From contig NW_014011958.1 in assembly GCF_000611645.1 (NCBI RefSeq), positions 1 through 12,514 of the forward strand: a DNA stretch of 12,514 nt. Direction: 5' to 3'. Both the position numbers and the translations under genes were made by a program. Below are positions 7,789 to 12,514 of the stretch, piece after piece; the stretch's first letter is position 1, and the number at the start of each line of letters is the position of its first letter. Below the pieces are notes generated by a model that saw nothing but the letters and a program-made list of their open reading frames with translations, ran no database searches and was not told the DNA's origin. Source of the stretch: Monoraphidium neglectum (Eukaryota > Chlorophyta > Chlorophyceae > Sphaeropleales > Selenastraceae).

Positions 7789-10700
7789 GCGCATGCTGCT
7801 GCCGCGCATGCTGCTGCCGCTGCTGCTGCTGCTGTGCCTGCTGCCAGCAGTGCTGCTGCCCCCACTGCTGCTGCTGCACGTGCTCCTCCGCCTGCTGCAG
7901 CTGCTGCTCTTGCAGGTGCTGCTCCAACAGCAACTGCTGCTCGCGCTCCTCCTCCTCCCTGGCCTTGTGTCGAAGGAACCTCCTGTGCCGCTTGCCCCCT
8001 CGGGTGTGGCGGCCTCGGACAAAGGGCACGCTGTCTGCCGCCGGCTCCTCCCCGTCCGGACCCTGCCAGGCCTCGTCGTCTCCGCCCGCCTCTTGCGGGC
8101 TGCCACTGACGTCGGCCCCGGCAGTCAGCAGCGAGGGAGGCTGCTCCTCACCCTCCCCCTCGCCCTCGCCCTCGCCCATGCTCTCGGCCTGCAGGGCCCC
8201 GCCAGTGCTGCTGGTGCGCGGGGTGGGCTCCCCAGAGTCCTGCGGCGTGCTGGCGTCGTCGCTGAAGCCGGCGCTGGCATTGGCCTCAGGAATGACTGAT
8301 GCCGCGGGCGCCTCGGCCTCCTGCGTCGGTGAGCGTGAGGGCGATGCGTATGGACGTGTGCAAGAGGCCGCTGGAATGGAGGGGTTTTGCTGCTCAACGG
8401 TTGAAGGCTGGCCAGTTTGACAACGCCCATAAGGCAGCTGAGCGGCCATATTCCGGGTCACCCGCCCGCCCCTCCTCGTTGCCCTCAGCCTGCCCAGCCA
8501 CCAAACCAGCCTGATAGCCACTCACCTGGTCTTGGCCCTCATCCGTGGCCCCACAGGCAGAGTTTGGCTGCGGCTCCTGGCCTGGAGGGCCATGGGGCGC
8601 CTCCCCTGCCTCCATCTTGGTGCTCGTCGTGAGGGCCTGTGGGTGACGACAGGGGCGAGCGAGCCGATCAGGAGGAGGTGCTGAGGCAAGGCCCGCCAAG
8701 GCCCGCGCAACAGGGAAAGTAGGCTGCAGGCTTCACCAGCCCTTTGCAGGCAGCAGGCACAAGCAGTGAAGACGCCCAGAAATCGCAGTCTATTGCACAC
8801 GCTCTGTAGGGATCTGAAACAGGCATGCCCACCAACCTGTAACCCCAGCAAAGCCACCCCTCACCTGGAGTGACCGCTCCCCGCTCAGCGCGCAGCCCTC
8901 CGCATCTCCCCCTGGCACATCCTCCTCCTCTTCTTGCGGCGGCGTGCCGTCCACGCACTCCGTCCCCTGGTGCGGCGGCGCTGCCATCTCGGATGGCTCC
9001 TGAAGTCATGAGCGATCAGGTGAGGCGCAGCGCGCAGGATGTGAAGGGCCCCTTGGATAGGAGAAACACGTTGCAGCGTGGCTGGGGCCCCAGGTAACCA
9101 GCATCAAGGCTTTCACACGGGTCATGACGCGGCAGGAGCTGCTCTGTAGTGCGCAGCCGCGCGGCCACTTCCCTGGCGCTGAGTGTGCACAGCCCCGCCT
9201 CATGGGCGCCCTGCAGGGTTCCGCTGCTTCTAAGGGGCGGCCCATCCACCCAAGCCCCTCTCGCGCACCATGATGAAGCAGCCCATAACATCGGCCGCCC
9301 CGGCAGCGACAGTGACGGCGCCGTGGGCGGCCTTCTCCTTTTTCAGAGACTCCAGCTCGGCCGCCACCCCCTGCCACCGGCAGAGAGGGGAGTCGTGATC
9401 AGCATGGGACTGATCCAGGGGCATGTTGGGTTCAGACACTGGGGCTGGAATGCAGCGAGCATAGCTGGCCGGCACCACAAGCCCACCGCCACCACCGCCG
9501 CGCCGTCGCCCATTTCCCCAGGCGGCCTCACCTGCAGCTCACAAGCCGCGGCCTGCTGCTTGACACCGACAATTGCGCCCACCACCACGGCTGTCACGAT
9601 GGCCTCACGCTCCCGCCTCTCGGCGTCGACACGCCGCGCCTCGGCCTGTTGGGAAATGTAAAAGCGCCAGGGGCCATTGTGAGGCGTCGTTAGAGCACAC
9701 GTGGGTAGAGGTTAGATGGTGGAAAGCAACAAGCAAGGGCACCACGCATAGGTCGGGCTCCTAGGCTACAGCACGCGGTTCGGCACCAAGTCCTTGTCTA
9801 CATACATGCAGCAGCCCCTCACCCCCCTCACCTGCTTCATTACCGCCTGCGCGTCTTCCACCTCCGCCCATATGATGACCCTGGAGAAGGCGGTGGCGGT
9901 CATGTCCGCAGCCGCCAGCCTGGTGAGGCAGTCCTCCTCCTCCCTGCGCAGCTGCTCCGCCCTGGCACGCAGCTCCACGTCAGACCTCTCACGCTCCTGC
10001 GGCGCACATGGGGTGTTGGTCGTATGCGCAAGCAAGATGAAGTGATGCATTTGCAGCGCGCTCTGTAGGTTGCCAACAGTGCACGTGAGCTGCACCGAGG
10101 CTGGCGCGTGGCGCAGGAGTGCTGGTGCCTCTGGCCGCCAGTCTGCCCTGGCACCGCGCCGATAGCAACGGGCCTGCCATTCAAGCAATGACTGCCCAGT
10201 GCTCCCCCACTCCCAAGCAGGGCGCGCCTCCGGCGACCCACCACGTCCAGCGCCCTTTCGTCCCGCTCCAAAGCCGCCCTGCTCTGCCGCACCTCCTCCT
10301 TTGCCTGCGCCACCTCCTGCCGCTTCCTCTAGGGAGTTGGGGGACGAAGGGGCCGTTTGAGGAAGGGGGGGGGCTAAAGGACGAAGCGCAGGGCAGGGAG
10401 TGTTGGCGTAGCCCGCTTGAAGGCTGCGTGGCATAGCTGGGCCTGTCGTAGACTGCAAACAGGCAGCATACAGAGCAGCGCTCGCCGTCGGCACCCTGCA
10501 GATGCCACCAGGCCGCACCACCCGCTGACCTGGCAGCAGAAGTTGAACGCGCCCTGCCTCGCCTCCAGCAGCTCGCTGTGGGCGGCCTCGTCCACGCGCA
10601 GGGCCTGGCGCTTCGCCGCCAGTGCCTGCGTCAAGGGCGGGCGCGGTGGATGGCAGGTCGCGGCATCGGCCTGGGTAGACACATAAATGAATCGAGGGGC

Positions 10701-11481
10701 GGGCCGCTGCTGGAAAAATGCAGAGTGTTCGGCTGCCCCCCGAAAACGGAGCCATGCATATGGCAAGGGGGGTGGACCTCCGCCCGCCCTGAAGACAACA
10801 CCCCACGACTGACAACCAATCCCCTCACCTGCTCCTCCTCCGAGACCATCACGCGCCATTGAGCCCGCTCCAGCTCGAACGCATCAACCGCCCGCTGCAG
10901 CTCCTCCATACCGTGCGCCGCGGCCTGCTGCTCAGCCTTGGCGAATGCACCCGCCACCATGGCCGCCACGAGCGCCTCGCCCTCCCGCCGCTCGGCGTCG
11001 TCTTGCCTTGCCTCCGCCTGCCCGAGACGATGCGGTAACGGCGCAAGGGGCGATGGTGAGTGGTCACTTATGCACCAGAGGGCAAGGAGTGAGCAAAGGC
11101 AGCTGGCAGTGGCCACCCACAACCAAGACAACGACACATCAGGCCCTAAAGCCGGGCTATGAATGCACAAACCTCCCTACCTGCGGTGCACAGCGCCGTG
11201 TCGTTTGTGCACCAGGCTGCATCTCCCTCCCACCCCCAAACCCCTTTAGTCCGTATACCCTCTGTCGGCCCGCCCGCACCTGCATCACGGCGGCCTCCGC
11301 GTCCGCTGCCTTTGCCCTCATCATCACATTTCGCACGGCCATAGCGGCCATGCCCGCCGCAACCAGCCTGGTGCGCATGTCCTCCTCCATGACCTGCAGC
11401 CCTTCCTCCCTGGCGCGCAGCTCACGGTCCACCCGCTCCTGCGCCTGCGTGACGCAAGCGTTCACATGCGCGCACGCGTGC

Positions 11482-11541
<60 letters not shown>

Positions 11542-12514
11542 GTGTGCGTGTGTGTGCGTGTGCGTGCGTGTGCGTGTGAATGCACGCGCGCGCGCGTACG
11601 TGCGTGTGTTTGTGTGTGTATGTGCTGCAGTGGGTGGGGGTTGATAAGTAGCTGTTTTTGTTCTCCAATCAGACAGCGGGCACGTCACAGGCGTGGCACC
11701 GCGTGCAGCTGGCAGCCCGCAAAACTGAGCGTCCGAGGCGCCGGCATGCCCGCACAGCAAGACCACCCGTCGCGTCTCCCACAAAGCTGCGCCCCCAGCA
11801 GGGTGTGCATGCGCGGCGCACCATTTGCCGCGCCCGAGACTCTTGTGACCACGCCTCCTTGCGCTGCTGCAGCTTCGCCTGGCCCCGCGCCAGCTGCGCC
11901 TGAGCAGACTGGGGAGGCAGCAAGCGGCCGGGCAGGGCAGGGGAAGGTGAGGGGCAAGGCTGACGCGACGGCGGAAGCCCCTGGAGAAGCGGCGTGCAGA
12001 CTGGTCGCTCGCGCTGGGGGCGCACACACGTGCTCTGACTTGTGGCAGGCAGCGCACACTGAACAACCTCTAGCAGCCCTGCAGGTGCTGGGGAGCAGGA
12101 CCCCCTCCCACCTGGAAGTACTTAGTCATGGCGGCAGTGCGCTCCTCGACCGCCTGGGCGTGCACCGCCTCCTCCCTTTGCAGGCCCTCGCGCTTCGCCG
12201 CCATCGCCTGGGTAAAATGTGGAGGGTGATTGGGATGAAACATGTCACCAGTAACGCCACCGCGACAAAAGTCGATGTGTGGACAATTGCCAGGAAGGAA
12301 GCTGTTCTGCTGGCTGTACTGCAAACTCAGATTGAGCAAAGGGCATGAGGGCGGGCCCAGGCCCCCAAACGCGCACGTCCCGCCCAACGGATCCTCCCTC
12401 ACCTGCTCCTCCTCCATGATCTCAGTGCGCCGCGCGGCCCTCTGCTGCTCCAGCGCCGCGACCGCTGCCTGCAGCTCCCCCTGCTGCTGGGCCAGCTGCA
12501 GCGAGGCCTCCTTT
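7418..12514 (-). CDS. Long coiled-coil protein with tandemly duplicated exon blocks and a poly-Gln tail, 5' end off window
   Basis: Minus-strand exons in transcript order: 12514-12403 (partial), 12207-12112, 11908-11822, 11438-11280, 11017-10829, 10625-10530, 10328-10242, 9996-9832, 9645-9532, 9370-9269, 9210-about 9117 (uncertain), 8999-8865, 8636-8526 and 8320-7418. Apart from the uncertain one, every exon starts and ends in phase 0 with GT-AG borders, mostly CAG|GTGAGG or close variants. The first eleven exons encode Glu/Arg/Ala/Gln-rich helices such as [10 protein letters not shown] and [12 protein letters not shown], typical of long coiled coils. The next two are acidic and Pro-rich ([10 protein letters not shown] and [23 protein letters not shown]). 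The last exon (300 codons) has a GEGEGEGE stretch, a basic-then-acidic segment [18 protein letters not shown], a Gln-rich region with 14 consecutive Gln, and ends [11 protein letters not shown]. No family is recognised; a structural or scaffold role (cytoskeleton, flagellar or centriolar type) is only inference. The last exon could instead start at 8437, also phase 0. Confidence 0.75.
7745..7786 (-). repeat. CAG triplet run, 14 units, coding poly-Gln
   Basis: Fourteen uninterrupted CTG units on the plus strand read as CAG on the coding strand and give 14 Gln in a row. Upstream in the protein the DNA repeats a 15-base unit that encodes HARQQ twice (about 7787-7818), then further Gln-rich codons up to about 7940. 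The pure run suggests recent expansion and length variation between strains. Confidence 0.9.
8154..8177 (-). repeat. Short tandem hexamer repeat coding Gly-Glu dipeptides
   Basis: Tandem CCCTCG units on the plus strand encode GEGEGEGE on the minus strand, within the acidic part of the last exon. It lies in frame and adds to the case that this exon is translated in this frame. Confidence 0.75.
9117..9370 (-). repeat. Decayed third copy: A-like and D-like exons
   Basis: The 9370-9269 exon (34 codons, phase 0, [17 protein letters not shown]...) follows a C-type exon, exactly where an A exon is expected. It keeps the A pattern of AA at positions 3-4, L at 9, A at 14 and H at 16. The 9210-9117 segment contains [14 protein letters not shown], echoing the D exon's [12 protein letters not shown], but its donor does not keep phase 0, so it may be non-functional or mis-modelled. 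Confidence 0.5.
9532..10625 (-). repeat. Copy 2 of the four-exon block A-D-B-C
   Basis: A 10625-10530 (32 codons, ALAAKRQAL...), D 10328-10242 (29 codons, [10 protein letters not shown]...), B 9996-9832 (55 codons, [12 protein letters not shown]...), C 9645-9532 (38 codons, [12 protein letters not shown]...CELQ). Compared with copy 1 by eye: A has 13 of 32 identical, D has few identities but exactly equal length, B has about 27 of 53, and C has about 25 of 38. C is shortened: it ends at ELQ, where the copy 1 exon reads on. Confidence 0.8.
10829..12207 (-). repeat. Copy 1 of the four-exon block A-D-B-C
   Basis: In transcript order: A 12207-12112 (32 codons, AMAAKREGL...), D 11908-11822 (29 codons, [10 protein letters not shown]...), B 11438-11280 (53 codons, [10 protein letters not shown]...), C 11017-10829 (63 codons, [12 protein letters not shown]...EEEQ). 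Introns are 203, 383 and 262 bases. The D-B intron holds a long dinucleotide repeat. The B acceptor has a second AG six bases upstream, which would add Ala-Gln. Confidence 0.8.
11484..11624. repeat. (GT)n microsatellite with GTGC-rich flank, inside an intron
   Basis: An uninterrupted GT run covers 11484-11536, followed by imperfect GTGTGTGC and GTGC units and a GCGC stretch to about 11624. It lies in the 383-base intron between the D and B exons of copy 1. On the transcribed strand it is (CA)n, ending about 45 bases before the B exon acceptor. Alternating purine-pyrimidine of this length can form Z-DNA. Confidence 0.95.
12403..12514 (-). repeat. Exon of type C (partial copy 0 of the coiled-coil block)
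   Basis: The 37 complete codons run from [15 protein letters not shown] to IMEEEQ and end at CAG|GTGAGG. They align over their whole length with the last 37 codons of the 10829-11017 exon; shared residues include ELQ, AV, the ER/QR region and the final EEEQ, about 16 of 37 identical by eye. So a further copy of the block lies at the right edge. Confidence 0.75.

Noticed and set aside
7671..8420. Cys-rich, Leu-rich and Ala-rich frames on the plus strand opposite the poly-Gln exon
   Set aside because: All come from CTG, TGC and GCT readings of the CAG tract. The minus-strand Gln frame fits the phase-0 acceptor and the acidic upstream exons.
10945..12348. 467-codon frame on the plus strand through the GT repeat
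   Set aside because: It crosses five well-supported minus-strand exons, and its middle is Cys-Val translation of the dinucleotide repeat. Low stop density explains it.
1..12514. Bacterial or phage origin, CRISPR array, or transposon
   Set aside because: GT-AG introns interrupt conserved motifs throughout, there are no spacer-repeat arrays, and no transposase, reverse transcriptase or terminal repeats are seen. The tandem repeats are microsatellites or exon duplications.

Overview
This is a piece of a nuclear genome from a eukaryote, most likely a chlorophyte green alga of the GC-rich, intron-rich kind (Chlamydomonas/Volvox relatives or other Chlorophyceae). The evidence is high GC with GC-ending codons, many introns of about 60-400 bases with GTGAGT/GTGCGT-type donors and CAG acceptors, genes full of poly-Ser, poly-Ala and poly-Gln tracts, and the chlorophyte polyadenylation signal TGTAA. 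I see no operons, Shine-Dalgarno sites, tRNA, rRNA, CRISPR array or transposon. The organism call is inference; the eukaryotic gene structure is read directly.

Layout. (1) 1-2206, plus strand: the 3' part of a seven-exon gene for an endonuclease/exonuclease/phosphatase (EEP) family enzyme. Its last 261 residues can be rebuilt with every splice junction in phase, and the motifs NTHFDH, GDLN, QIDFIF and SDHRP line up. A TGTAA signal at 2471-2475 ends it. (2) 2476-3058: intergenic and promoter sequence with a TATA box (2934-2940) and a GC-rich hairpin in the probable 5' leader. (3) About 3059-6180, plus strand: a gene of about 940 codons, modelled in three exons. It has a cysteine-rich zinc-ribbon-like start, a very long Ser/Gly/Ala low-complexity region, an Arg/Ser/His-rich stretch and an Ala-rich coiled coil near the end. 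No family is recognised. (4) 6181-7417: 3' UTR and intergenic sequence between two convergent genes, with a TGTAA signal for the plus gene at 7108-7112 and a CRE-like inverted repeat. (5) 7418-12514, minus strand: the 3' part of a long coiled-coil gene of about 13-14 phase-0 exons, whose 5' end lies beyond the right edge.

The most interesting thing here is the minus-strand gene. Its exons form an ordered series, C - A D B C - A D B C - A' D', in which equivalent exons have the same or nearly the same length (96/96, 87/87, 159/165 bases) and related peptides. This is a tandem duplication of a four-exon block, with each exon a heptad-like coiled-coil segment, followed by a decayed third copy and then an acidic and poly-Gln tail. 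No functional link between the three genes is apparent; they look like unrelated neighbours.
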